Origin: Chrysoperla carnea
Lineage: Eukaryota; Arthropoda; Insecta; Neuroptera; Chrysopidae
Length of the DNA: 64,000 nucleotides
Direction of reading: 5' to 3'
Assembly: GCF_905475395.1 (NCBI RefSeq)
Contig: NC_058340.1
Coordinates: forward strand, 54,290,181 to 54,354,180
Part shown: in pieces, positions 1-14,900 of the stretch
Position numbering within the stretch: the first letter of the stretch is position 1
Layout: each line of letters starts with the position of its first letter
Notes under the pieces: model-generated
Database searches by the model: none
Told to the model about the DNA's origin: nothing
What the model saw: the letters and a program-made list of their open reading frames with translations, nothing else
Position numbers and translations under genes: made by a program

Positions 1-2210
<2,210 letters not shown>

Positions 2211-2772
2211 GTATCGAGATTTATTTAATAGATCCTATTTTTTATAATTACTTATTATTATATTAAAACTAAACAATTTACTTCTCCTTTTCTCCTGTTA
2301 TCCCCCTTGCTCACCACACTTATCCTTATTTACCACACCGGAGATAATCCCTTCGAAACTCGCAATTAATGTGATTTTTTGTTTTGTGGTTTTTTTGTTT
2401 TTCGATAAATTTCTAGAACGGTTTACAGAACACCAAATATGTGCTGGTACATCAGTGTGTTATTTAAAAATTTGTACAAATTATTTTTTGTTTTTTTTTT
2501 TTTCATTTATATTTTGTTTTTATATAAAAGTCGGTATTTTTTTTTTCTTATTTGCTTTTAAAATTTAATTATTAATACTCGTAATAAGCGCCATCAAAAT
2601 AATGTTTTTACATAAAAAAAAAAGTATATATATATATTGCAATTATATATTAAAAGCTAATTATTGAGATGTATATGAAAAGCCTTGAATTTTTTGTGTC
2701 AATCATTTTCGATTTTCAGGAATGTATTGAACAAAATATTAAATATGGATTGTGATAATGAATTTTCTTTCT

Positions 2773-2778
2773 ATTAAA
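2773..2778 (+). terminator. Candidate poly(A) signal of the Hsp110 gene
   Basis: An ATTAAA hexamer lies 563 bp after the stop codon and is followed about 25-55 bp later by a strongly GT-rich stretch (2802-2835), the usual downstream element. No canonical AATAAA with such a context is seen earlier in the 3' flank. The intervening 2211-2772 is T-rich 3' UTR. Confidence 0.4.
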
Positions 2779-5700
2779 GGATTGTAATATTCGTTGAACG
2801 TGATGATGTATATTTTGTGTGTGTGTATGTATATGGGGACATAATTATGCGTATAATACTTGGATTTTTAAAAATTTTATTGAAAATATATTCAACAGAT
2901 TCATGCGAAATTTGGACGCATTCAGAAGATACTTTGGATGAGCGTATGAACATTCATTATTTTTGAATTAATTTGACACGTTTTTACTATTTTGTCATAT
3001 TATTTTCGGCTTAGTTTGACGCTTAGATCATCAAGTTTTGACAATATTTGAGATTATAAAACACGATCATTGATTTTATGAACCATTTAGAAGAAAATCA
3101 TAATTAATTGATCTCGTCTTCCGAATGCACCTTTTGTAATAGTCATAATTGTTACCTAATATTTTTATCGTAATAATGACCAATTGATCAATTAATAACG
3201 GATGTAGTACACTGCACTGTAAAAAAATATCGGAAATTATGTGGTAATCACACAATTTATGTTCAGTCATTAATATTAATTATATCGCCATCAAAGTGTT
3301 TTCGTGACGGTATTTTTTCCTTTCCCAATCACCTTTTAACATTTTTGTCCCATTTTTTAGCACAACCCATTTTTTGTTAAAAATCGTGACGCACTAAGAT
3401 AAGACGATTTAGTAGCCAATATAAACAAAATAATTTGCATATCAGGGTGAATTCTTTCTTAGTAATTAAAATCATTGTTATAACTATCAAAATTAATAAT
3501 TTTCGATATTTTTTTTTTTGTCAGATGATACCTACAAAAAGTTGCACAAGTTCGAAGTTAATTCGCATTAGTCTGTGGAAGTCTCAAAACAAAAGTAGTC
3601 GATTAATCAAATTGAAAATGTATAATCTTTAACATAGTTAATTAAATTATCCAGATAAAGACAAGAGAAATAGGAGTTACTCCAGAGTACGATTTATTTG
3701 GATAGTAGATGATTATTTATGATTCATTTACAATTTCATAGTGGTGATCATCTTTTGGCTCAATATGTAAATGTTATTTTTAAGATCAAACATATATCAT
3801 TCTATTCTAGTTCTTATTCGGAGAAACTTCTAGTAGAGAAAAAAAATATTAAAAAATGGCGCATCTTTACCAAATTTTCCGTATTATTATAAATGAATTT
3901 CCTTAACATACTTTGATAAACAATATTACTGAGCATTTAATTTAGTTTTCTAAATAAAATTTTGCGAATCAAATCCATCAAGTATTCTCTAGTACTTAAG
4001 AATATTTAATTTTTTATAAATTATTTTATGTAGCCTAACGTCACCGTTATTAATTTTTCGTAAGCAAATATTTGCCACAAATCAATCAAACCTATCATGG
4101 TGGTTTTTCACTGACAAATTAAAGGAAATTACTACTGTATAATTAATAATATATCCATGTATTGTATCAAAATGGATTTAATATTTCATTATGTCGTCAT
4201 AATTAGTTAAATTTTTTAATTCTTTTTTATATTCAAATTTTTAGAAAACTACTTTGAATGATTTTTTCTTTATTGAATGTGGCTGTCTACGAAAAATAAA
4301 ATTTTACATCATAATTGATTTTAGAATTTTTAATTTGTATTTAAGAAGAAAATAAGAGTTAATAAATTAATTTTTACATTATTTTGCAATCATTCTTCAA
4401 TTTTGCTTATCTAATGACGTAGCGTTGATTTACAATGCTCAGTTTCACAAAAGACTGTTATAACTAAAGTTAATTATTTTTACTCTAACTAATGAGGAAC
4501 GCAGTAGTGTTTTATATTACTATGCTTGGTTAAAAAGATAAAGAAAATCATATTGAAATAGTCCCGTATTATCAAATCAGAAATTACATTCATAGTTGCT
4601 CACTTTCCATTTTTTCAAATATATCCCCATGAAGATAGTGTTAATCGTAATTATTTGCTGCTAATATAAATTTGAAAAATAAATGAATTTTGACAACATA
4701 ATAAAATTGAGGGTTTAACTAGGGTTCTTTTAACATTAACTTTAGTTGATGAAATTCATTGTTAAAATAAAATGTAAAATGATTTTAATGGATTACATGC
4801 TATATAACTAATGTCACCGACGTTATATTTTAGAGGGTTTAAAAAAATTACATTTCTCGTTATTATCTCTTTAATTTATAAAATTCGTAGACTCCAGGGG
4901 GTGTATTCAATAAATAATATATGTTGTACTTGTAAAAAATTAAAACACATACGAATTAGAATATACATTATCGCTTGAACTTTTATATCAAGGTTTAATG
5001 AATAATTTATTTCTGTTTTAAATACAATTAAAATTCAAATGTATTGTTTTTTTTTTTTTAAAGAAGAGAATGCTATTTTTGTAAAGTACAACATATTAGA
5101 CTAAGAGGCGGATGTGAAAAAATGGAGCGAATGAAAGTAGGATAGATAGTATTTTTTATGATTATTAAAATTTGTCATAATGACTAAGAAATTGTCTAGG
5201 ATAGTCAATTCTAATTTTTAAATTGATGTCTTTAATGAAAACAAAAGCTTTTTGCTTCATTTTTTTACCTATTTTCTGGCTCTTAGTCCAAATTGTTAAA
5301 TAAAAAATTGACTTTAGATGCGCAGGGTGTTTAAATAAATTAATTAAAATTTAGTATATTTTCAATTTACGATATTTCCATCGCATTGATCATGTGTATA
5401 AGGTATTATCGTAGCTTAATAAATAACCTTTAAAAGGCTAGTAAAAATCGAGACCGTATCCACAAAGTAAGAGCTGTCAGGGGATATAAAGATTGGCTTA
5501 CGGTCTACATGTAAATTATTTCCAATTAGCATTGCTCAAAGTAGTTAAGGAAGTATATCGATATGTTATCGGTAAATTTTTTCTAAGAATAAATGCAATT
5601 AGAACACAGACTTAAAATAAAGTCAGCGATTAAACATAATTATTGATAATGATAAAATGAAGTTAGTCATTACAGAGTGAAACAGTTCTTACAATATACA

Positions 5701-5916
5701 TTATATGTATGTTATGTCTTTCAAATTCCTTAAATAGTTTCGAGCAGTGTTTTAAAAAAGAACGCTTTGTCTATTTACACGTAAGTATTTAAATAACGTT
5801 TTGTTTCTTTCATGCAAATATAGTGTTTTATATAACAGTACATGCTTCAAATTTAAAATGGGAACTGTGTAGTTTTCGCCGAATTAAATCCGCCGAACGC
5901 AGAGATTGATTGGATG
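2779..5916. other. Intergenic AT-rich DNA, no gene recognised
   Basis: Both strands were read for exon-like frames and RNA genes. Only short random frames, poly(T)/poly(A) tracts and AT-rich unique sequence are present. Confidence 0.6.
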
Positions 5917-6151
5917 AAGTGTTGCCAACTTTCAATTCTCAAGCCTACTAAACAGAAGATAGAAAACTACTAAAGGTATCACTAGAAAGCAGTGTTATCA
6001 GAATATTTTCCGATTTTTGTCACAAACCTTTTAATAATTATAAAAGCATAAATGATATTAAAATATTAACTTAGCCCACTAAAAATTTAATATTTTAATA
6101 AAGGAAAAGTGAAACCTACTAGTTTTAGTAGTATAATTGTTGGCAACACTG
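5917..6151. mobile_element. hAT-like MITE (non-autonomous)
   Basis: A 235-bp element is bounded by inverted termini AGTGTTGCCAAC (5918-5929) and GTTGGCAACACT (6139-6150). The right end reads CAGTGTTGCCAAC on the minus strand, which begins with the CA typical of hAT termini. The flanks ATTGGATG and ATTGGATT match at 7 of 8 positions, fitting the 8-bp target duplication of hAT elements. There is no coding capacity. Superfamily assignment rests on termini and duplication length only. Confidence 0.6.
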
Positions 6152-6159
6152 ATTGGATT

Positions 6160-8748
6160 TACTTTTACTTAATGCGTTTGAAAAGGTATACTTTAACACA
6201 GCTATTAAGCTGGTTGTGCTGTGGCGCTAGGTTTTTCAAAAATTTCAGTTTCGTAATAGTTGAATCTATCCAATGAAATATCGACAATTTGCATGCTCCT
6301 CATATCAATCAAAATAGTTAATTACTTTTCAAAATAAAATTCTTGATTTCTGGAATAGTTTCGTAATAAAACTTCCAATCTAAGTTTTATTTTCAAAATA
6401 TAATTTGCCTAAGGGAAAAGTAAATAATTAGAACGCTAGCATGTAATTAGACAAAGTGTAAAAAAGGTAAACTAATTTATTTTCATTTAATATTCACATT
6501 GCTTTTGAAATGTGCACAACATCTCCAAGACATAATTAATTGAAATTTTTGAATATTTATTATAAATAGTTTAATTTCTTTTAAGTTATTGTTTTTTTTT
6601 TTTTTTAATTTTACATTTGAGTTTTTTTTTTTGTAATACAACTCTGCTTATATCTCATTCCAATCAGTTGAAAAAAATAAAATTAAAATTTTTTGCTATT
6701 CTCATAATTAATTTTTATGTAAATATTCGTTATTTTTTAAAATAATTAATTACAATACAATATGCATTTCACTATTATTGCTGTGTGAATACTACTAGTA
6801 CATAATAAATGCATTTCCAATAATTACAAATTTGTTGTTTTTTTTTCCTTTTTTGATTTTTTTTGGAAGGGAACAATAATGTATAATCATTCTAAAGTCG
6901 ACATATTTCATTCACCGAAATAACTTTTCATTGATAATTATTTGTCCAGGCGAAGTTATTAGGTTGTTCAACAATACTAAACAAGGGCGATGTTGAGAGA
7001 GCTGCACTACTTGTTTTATTGATTAAAATACCAAAACTTTTGTTCTACAAACTTTTTTAAAGACCCAATGGATTCAATCACCAAGAATATAAAATTGAAG
7101 TAAAATTGAGTTCACATGGATTCTCCTGACTCTTTAAAATTCATTTCAAATTCAACACTTAGTCATTTAAAGCACGTTCAGCTTTGTATGGATATAGATT
7201 ACAAACATGTTTTTAAAAGCTCGAAGAAATTCCGTGAATGAAAATTTTTCGAGTAGTTTAAAATTGTCGAAGGAATCTAAATAATTTATTATTATAGTGA
7301 TATTCGGAATTTCGACCTGCTTTTCGGGCTAGATACCGGTCTATTATTAGTCTATAAATTTTGATTTTGATTAAAATAATTTACAATTTAAAAAGAATAA
7401 TAAAATTCAATTGATTCTTTTATTCGACGAAAGAATCAATAAATATACAGAGTGTTTCAGAAAAATTTCGCAAATGTTTTAATTGGTAAGGTTCTTCATA
7501 TGAACAGTCAGATTTACGTTATTGTTCAATTTTATTATTCTGAAAGAAAATTTATACTAGATGCTTTTGTACGATTTGAGAAAAAAAAGCCTAGAGATTG
7601 CTCTAAATCCAAAAATTGTTTCGAAAAACAAGTATATTATTAAGAGCATGGCAAAAAATTTGAAAAAATTAAAAATGTTATTTACAGGTAAGTTTACTTA
7701 ACACAGGACAAGAAAATCAACTTTAATCTGTATTATTAAAAACTATCTGTGCTGTTAAAAATAAAAGCTTGAGACGACCAGGTTTAAAACGTTCAGGAAA
7801 TATGTTTTTCTTATATGTGGAAAAACATTATATGGAAATATGTTAAACTAAGTTATTTTAGTAGGAAAAGTAGGATTTATTAAGATGTCCTTATAACAAA
7901 CAATGTTAAAGTTGAAAAAAAATTTTAATAACTACCTAACTCAATACATATTATGTACTTAAAGCAACTCATTTATTCAAGGCTATATTTACACAACTAA
8001 ACTACTACCTATAATTATTTAGATTTAATTATTCTTAATTAATTATATCAATGATATAAAAAATTTTTAAGGTATTATTCTTATCCAAGGGCGTATATAA
8101 CTTATGCCTTAAGAGGGGGAAATTAAGGTACCTGCCCACACTTCTCCCCCCTTGATACACTCATTGTTATTATTTAAAACAAAAAAATAAAAGCCACCCG
8201 TGGGACCCGATCTAGCTATTTTGCCGCTTCGGGCAAATATAATGTTCGCCGCCCGCCCTGAACACTCAAATTTTTAGGGGGCTTACATGTACCGCGCACA
8301 ACGGACGCCATGGTGCCTAAAATTACCTCTACATATAGCAGCATCTATTTCAACATCCATGAGGATCATTTTACCCGAAAAATTTTAGCATGGATTTGTA
8401 GTCTATAAGCAAGGTAATTTTAATATTTTCCCTCCAAGAGATAAGACAAAACTTCGTGGGATTGCTCGGCGCTCTCAATTTGCCATTCTGGGTCTATTTG
8501 CTCAGCTACACCCCCCTCCCCCTTAGATCAGGTCCTGGATATAGCTCTATTATATATATTGTTAAAAAATCGAAAATTGTGAAAAAGAAGAAAAAAATCA
8601 GATCAGTTTATTATTTTAGACATTTTGCCAAGGCTCGTACTCTATGAAATACCAAAATTTTTTTAGTAATTTGCCAAAAACATTTTGATATTCTCTGACA
8701 TCCATGAATAAGGGATATTTTTATTAATGTATTGTTGTCAGCTGATAA
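6160..8748. other. Intergenic DNA with a decayed GC-richer repeat near 8095-8560
   Basis: Most of the stretch is AT-rich and featureless. Between about 8095 and 8560 composition shifts sharply, with C/G runs and no intact reading frame. It looks like an old transposon or repeat remnant rather than a gene. I cannot name its family. Confidence 0.4.
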
Positions 8749-8987
8749 AATTCAAACGCGCGATGGTGTGGCGTGCATGGTGGGGGTCGATCATCAGACA
8801 ATATTGCAAATGGTGGAGAATACGGATCCACGTTTGACATATCGACGTGAAAGTACACAAATAGTTTAGTTATGTGATAGAAATATTCAAGTAAATAAAA
8901 AATAAGTAGTTATTGAAAGAATTATAAAAATAATATTTTTATTAAATTAATTTCCATGTTTAATTTACAAACAGTTCAGTTTAAGAA
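8749..8987 (+). promoter_or_regulatory. Probable 5' UTR and promoter region of the CEPT gene
   Basis: The segment 8755-8850 is clearly less AT-rich than its surroundings (CGCGCG, GTGTGGCGTGC), as expected for the start of a housekeeping transcription unit. A possible donor (CAA|GTAAAT, 8891) and acceptor (AAACAG, ending 8974) could remove a short 5' UTR intron just before the ATG at 8988. No TATA box or initiator can be assigned with confidence. Confidence 0.3.
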
Positions 8988-11900
8988 ATGCAGTTATATA
9001 AGGAACGTTTGCTAAGTGGTGTTCAATTGAAACGCTTAGCCGATCATAAATATTCTTGTAATTCGCATAGTTTATTAGATCCATTATTACAACCATGGTG
9101 GTGTTGGCTGTTATCTAAATTACCATTATGGCTCGCACCGAATCTAATTACCATTATAGGATTAATTATAAATATTGCAACCACTTTGCTTTTAGTGTGG
9201 TAAGTATGTTATTTTTTTAGGTTAAGATCCATATATTTTTATATACAAATCGAAATACAAATCATTTTGCTAAAGTTTCATTGAAATATTTGATCAAAAA
9301 TCATAAATTTTAATTAGCATATTATTCTTGTTGCAAAACTTGTTTACGTTTGCATATTTAAATTTTGGACATTAGAATTTTAGTGAAAGTAGCACCTATC
9401 ACAGTGAAAGGTTTGAGAAAGTATGTTGCCAAAAATCTGCGGGTTTAATTTTATTTTATAACCTAGATTCATAGTTTTGGGTCCAATTTATTTTGCCTAA
9501 GAACGAAAAATGTTCAAAAAAGCCGTTAAATTTTGTAAATTACGTTTGATCGTTCATTCATCTGTATTTGCATATTAAACTAATGTTTATTATTAAATTA
9601 ATGAATTGTAAATTAAAAATTTTGATATGAAGTCTTTCAAAGTTGAAATAATGTTTACCAACCATTAAAGCTCATAATACACTTGGGGTTGGTATAACAA
9701 ACAATCTAAAAAATATGTTAGGAGAACGGAAGGGTTAGTTAGGAGTTAATTAATATTTAAAATTGGGAAAAGTGTGATCCCTTTTTAAGAAATGCATAAT
9801 ATGACAGTTATAAATAGGATTTAGTAGTAAGCATTACTGCATCGAAAAAATTACCGTTACCCTTTAGGCTTCGATTCGTATGTTCTTAAAGTGCATTTTT
9901 GCAATGCATTGTGTTATTTAGAACTGTTCGCACGAACGTTAATTTTAATGCACGTTACAGCTCTATCTAGAAGTCCATATAATTATAACGAACGTTCGTA
10001 AGATACACGTCTATATTGCCGCTCGTGCGAGTAATGCCTTAGCCAGTCGTTTTTTTCTTCAACTAGTATTATGAACATTATTATGCAAATTTTTAGAATA
10101 GACCAATTGCTTTTTTAAAATTAGGGCATCTGCTCTTAGAGCGACCATGGGCCACTCAAATGTCAAATTCTGATCATAAGTTGTGTAACGCACCAAAAGT
10201 AGACGAAATATTAAAATATTTACTATTATTATTATTATATTTGGATAACGATTCTAAAATCAACTTGAGCCAAATAAGGATTAAAAAATTTTACAGGCAA
10301 GTAATACGACTAATTTCACAGATGCCTTAAAAACATGATTATGTGGTATAGAAGAGGGGTGGAAGTGCTGGGATATTAACACCTCCAAAAAGCACATCTT
10401 GACGCTAACCCAAAAGTATTACGTAATCAATACAATTTTCGTGTAGGCGCTCATAATATCTAGAATAATTAAATTGTAGGGAATAAAAAGTAAAGTAAAA
10501 TTCTTATATATGTTATTCAAATAGTGAACTAGTAATTATTTTATATGCTAATATACCTATGATTTAAAAACTAGTATTCAAAATTTGTTCATCATATTAA
10601 ATGACTGTTAATGTATTATTAAATTATAAATATTTCTTCGTGGTTACGCCAATAGTGGTTAGTGTTTATATAGAAGAGGTTTAATGTGAAGTTCAACCGC
10701 GTTAATTCAAAGTTTAGATAAATATCATGTTAATTATAATCAATTATTTTTATTTTGCAGGTTTTCTCCTGATGCTCGAATTGAACCTCCGCGATGGGGT
10801 TGTGCTCTTTGCGCTTTAGGATTATTTATTTACCAAAGTTTAGACGCTATAGATGGAAAGCAAGCGCGTCGGACTGGTACATCATCGCCCCTAGGTGAAT
10901 TATTTGATCATGGATGTGATTCGCTGAGTACAATATTCGTTGCAATTTCAGCATGTATTTCAGTACAATTAGGATATCACCCAACGTGGATGTTTTTCCA
11001 GGTTTCTATTTGACTACAGTTTCGAAAGCGGTTAATCTCCAAATAGTCTCAAATTTTGTATATGCATTCTATACTCTGTTAGTAATTTTTTAAAAAGATT
11101 TTTAGAGAGTGATCAATTTTCGTGATTTAGTACTATGAAATTTTGAAAAATATGTCTACATGTGGTGTCTGACGCCATATATTATTGACTGTGTTGTTTG
11201 AAAAATACAGGGTGGTCTAATTTATAACAGCAGGATTTCATCAAATTCTAATTTTAAAATAATGAAAAATTTCTGAATATACCAAAAACCGGGAAAGCGT
11301 CTTTTTCTAAATACAGAGTGTTGAAATTTGGAAGAAAATGGATACTTTTATGAATATTGCCAACGCCTACTTTGGAAAATTAACAATATGAGCTAAGAAT
11401 TGTGTTGTGCAATTCTTGGGTTTTTGTTTTTCAATTTTTTTAAGCAGCCGTTTTAGTAATATTCACAATAATATCTTTTTTTTCTATAATTTCAACACCC
11501 CGAATCTAGAAAAGAATGCTTTTTGTTCTGTTGTTATAACTTGGATCGCCCTGCATATTCCACAGAGTAACATTTTATCTTTATAAAACTTGTCTATATA
11601 CGATCTGCTAAACGAGAGTGATTCAGAGCAACCGAAACTTTCAACTGATAAAGTAATATGTTCTTCAAAACTTTATTAAAGGATGTTCAAAGATTATTTT
11701 AGGATTCTGGTAAGCTTAGAAATTTAATTTTTGTGCATAAGCCACCTTTTTTTTTACGTAAAAATCAAAAGTAGCTTTATTTGGTTCAATAAATTTACAT
11801 TTGACTGTTTCGAGCTCGAGACGAAAGAGGCGCTCTGCAAACCATCGGAAATATGGATTTCTTCATTCTTTGGGGTCTCTGGAATAAGTATCCAGGCACA

Positions 11901-14900
11901 AGAAACATTACTGAAATTTTTCATTCGAAAGTCCTTCTAACACCTGTTTTAAGTGCTAGAAGAAGTTTTCAATGTAACATCATAATATAGAAAACAAATA
12001 CAAAATTGTACACCAATCAGAGATTCACCGCTTTCCAAACTGCAATTATACATTTATTTAAAAAAAAAAAATTAATTAAAAATCTTTTGTTTTAGTGTTT
12101 TTCAGCTTTAACATTATTCTATTGTGCCCACTGGCAGGCTTACGTGTCTGGGTCATTGCGTTTCGGACGAGTTGATGTTACCGAAGCTCAATTTACAATA
12201 ATTGCTATACAATTGATTTCAGCATTTTGTGGACCTTCGATTTGGACTACAAAGGTAGCTAACAATAATATTAAATTATTAAGGAGAAATTAAATTTTTA
12301 TGGGATCAGAAATTATAAAAGACATAATTTTTTTTAAATGGATAGATTTATTAATATTTTATTTCAGATTATAAATTTTATACAAAATATTTCAATTTTA
12401 AAATTAGGTTCTTTTTTTGTCAATTTTCAAATTCTCATTTAGCTCATATACTCATATTGCATCAAATTTTTAGAATTTCGAATCCTTTTTCTTTTACTGT
12501 GATTAGAAATTGATCCTTCAAATTTTTCAATATCATAAATTTTTTCTAAATAAGTCAAAAATATTAATTTAGAATAGTATGAAATTGAAAATTTCCACTT
12601 CAATATCAAATTGCAGAGAATTATTTTATTTATTGTTATTTAAAATAGTTTTAAATTCTGTAAATATAATCAAATTTCAAATTGTTAAATAAATTGCCAA
12701 CCTTGTCTTTTATTCGAAGTCGGGTATGTGTAAAATATTCCAGTGGCCTGCTAACTTTTCCCTTCCGCGGCCAATTTATTTTGTTTAAAACTGTATTGCG
12801 ACTCGTAAAAACCTTATTTTTTTATAAATTTAGTGATTCAAAAAGATCATTGGAAAATATTGTTTATTTAATCGCCCATATCTTTAAATTTTATTGTAAA
12901 AAAGAACTGGTTCTTTCTGGAAGTCCGTGGGCTCGTCTGTTAGGACTTTGCCGATTGCTTAATTCTAGGCCTGTGTCTAGGTCTAGGTGAGCTTTTTTCA
13001 CCGTGTTATATTAAGTATGATTTCTTTTGTTCTGAGTGCTGAGTCACCGACGTCAGTACAGTGTGAGAAATGATTCTGTTCCCGACCGAGACATAATTTT
13101 ACGTTGTGTTGGGTTAATAATCTTTGGCTCAGTAATGAATCTGTATCTCGGATGAGTACAGAGACATATCGATTGATAATGAATTTTCGGAGAACCTGAC
13201 GTTTTATCGATGTTACTAACTCGAACAACAAAGTTACTACGAAAAAAAATCGAATCAACAATACTCGAATATATGCTAATGCATCGCCTAATAATCATAG
13301 AAACTCCTGGATGTTACTGAAAAATAAATGCTTGCAGTTAAAAAATGTGTTGCAACAAAACTCAGATACCTCTCATTTCTAATAACTGAATACTTTGCGA
13401 TAAAAAACACTTGATTTTTATACCCCAGCCTGTATTAATGTTACTAAAATTTTTCTAATTTATTATCGATTCAATTGATATTCATTAAATAACGAAACGT
13501 TTACACAGAATTTAAAATATTTTAATTACCAATCTGGAATAATTTTCTTTCGATTTAAAATTCATTATATTTATTTTATTTTATTTTTTTATTATTATTA
13601 TTATTTATTATCTATCTCATTTCATTTCTGTATTGGCCCAAAAATGTGTATAACCTATACACAGATAGCTGGCGATATAAATGTATGTCATTTGATGCCG
13701 ATTGCTTCTACTGTATGCGGTTCCGTAGCACTCTACAACATGTTCACAGTTATTTTCACGGGGGGTGTAGGAAAAAATGGCTCAACTGTTGCCGTAAGTT
13801 CTTCAAAAACAAATCGAAATAATAATTTAATCACTTGTATTAATTAATTAATATAATAATTCCTGTTTTGGATGAAAAGTATATTTTTATTTATTTTTTT
13901 TTTTGATATTAACAGACTTATATTAAAAATAATAATGTCGAATTTATTTTAAAATGAAACCAATTTAAAAAAATAATAAATTGCATGCAATTTTCTATTT
14001 ACACACAATTTTCTTCGCTAATTGTTGCATGCTTTTATGCGTTTTATATATATCAAAGTATATATCATTTATATTGAAAAGTGGGTGGGTGGGAAAGTAT
14101 TGTATTGTTGTTATGTATATGTTACGAAAAATTTTGGAACAAAAACATGAAACTATTACTTTGGGGGACGTATTCCTTACTGTAATAGTCCAGTAAATCT
14201 GATATTGTAATGCGCGACGAGCATGCTAACGCCCACAATTATATTTTTTAATCTTTGGACTTTTTGGACACTTTTTTGCTCTACTTAAATTTTCTGAACA
14301 TACATTTTTTGAGTAAAAATTCGCCCAATTTCCATTTGATAGTTACAAATGATAAACTTGTAAAAAACTCATAACTCTTTTGTAAAATGAAAACTTTGTT
14401 TTATAATATTTACCCCAGTTTTTATTTTTGTGGACAAATAAAATTTTTAAGAATTGAATAACTTAATTACACTGGAATATCTTTTGTACACACAGAACTG
14501 TGTTTGAAGAAATCGCAATAGTACTTTTTGTTTAACCTTAGAGAATACAAAATTACTTTTTATTTTTCCCCATCAATTCTTGTAGTTGGGGGGGGGGGTT
14601 GTCTTTTGAAGGCCCGTAAAGAATATGAATTAATTTTAAGCTTCTAATTCAATTTAGAATTCCAACAATAGTTTCTCAACTTTTTTCTTTTGTTTTAATG
14701 AATTGCGAAAATCTATATTGGTCCTAGAGCTAATAAAATTAAAATATTCCTCTAATTAAAAACCTCCACAGTTTTTCCATTTATTTTTAACCCTTATTTT
14801 TAAATAATCAAATTTTGCTCGCGAATTACCAATTTTATTTTATTAAATTTACTGGTCTATAATGCGGGATGTGTGACTGTTAAGTTATAATGTCTTTGTT

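Noticed and set aside
8456..8647. Frame in the GC-richer patch upstream of CEPT
   Set aside because: The patch shows decay (runs, stops in the other frames) and no protein motif; it is more likely an old repeat.
12682..12990. 102-codon + strand frame in the CEPT intron before cassette a
   Set aside because: It does not end in the GKNGST segment, has no homology I recognise and no fitting splice sites.
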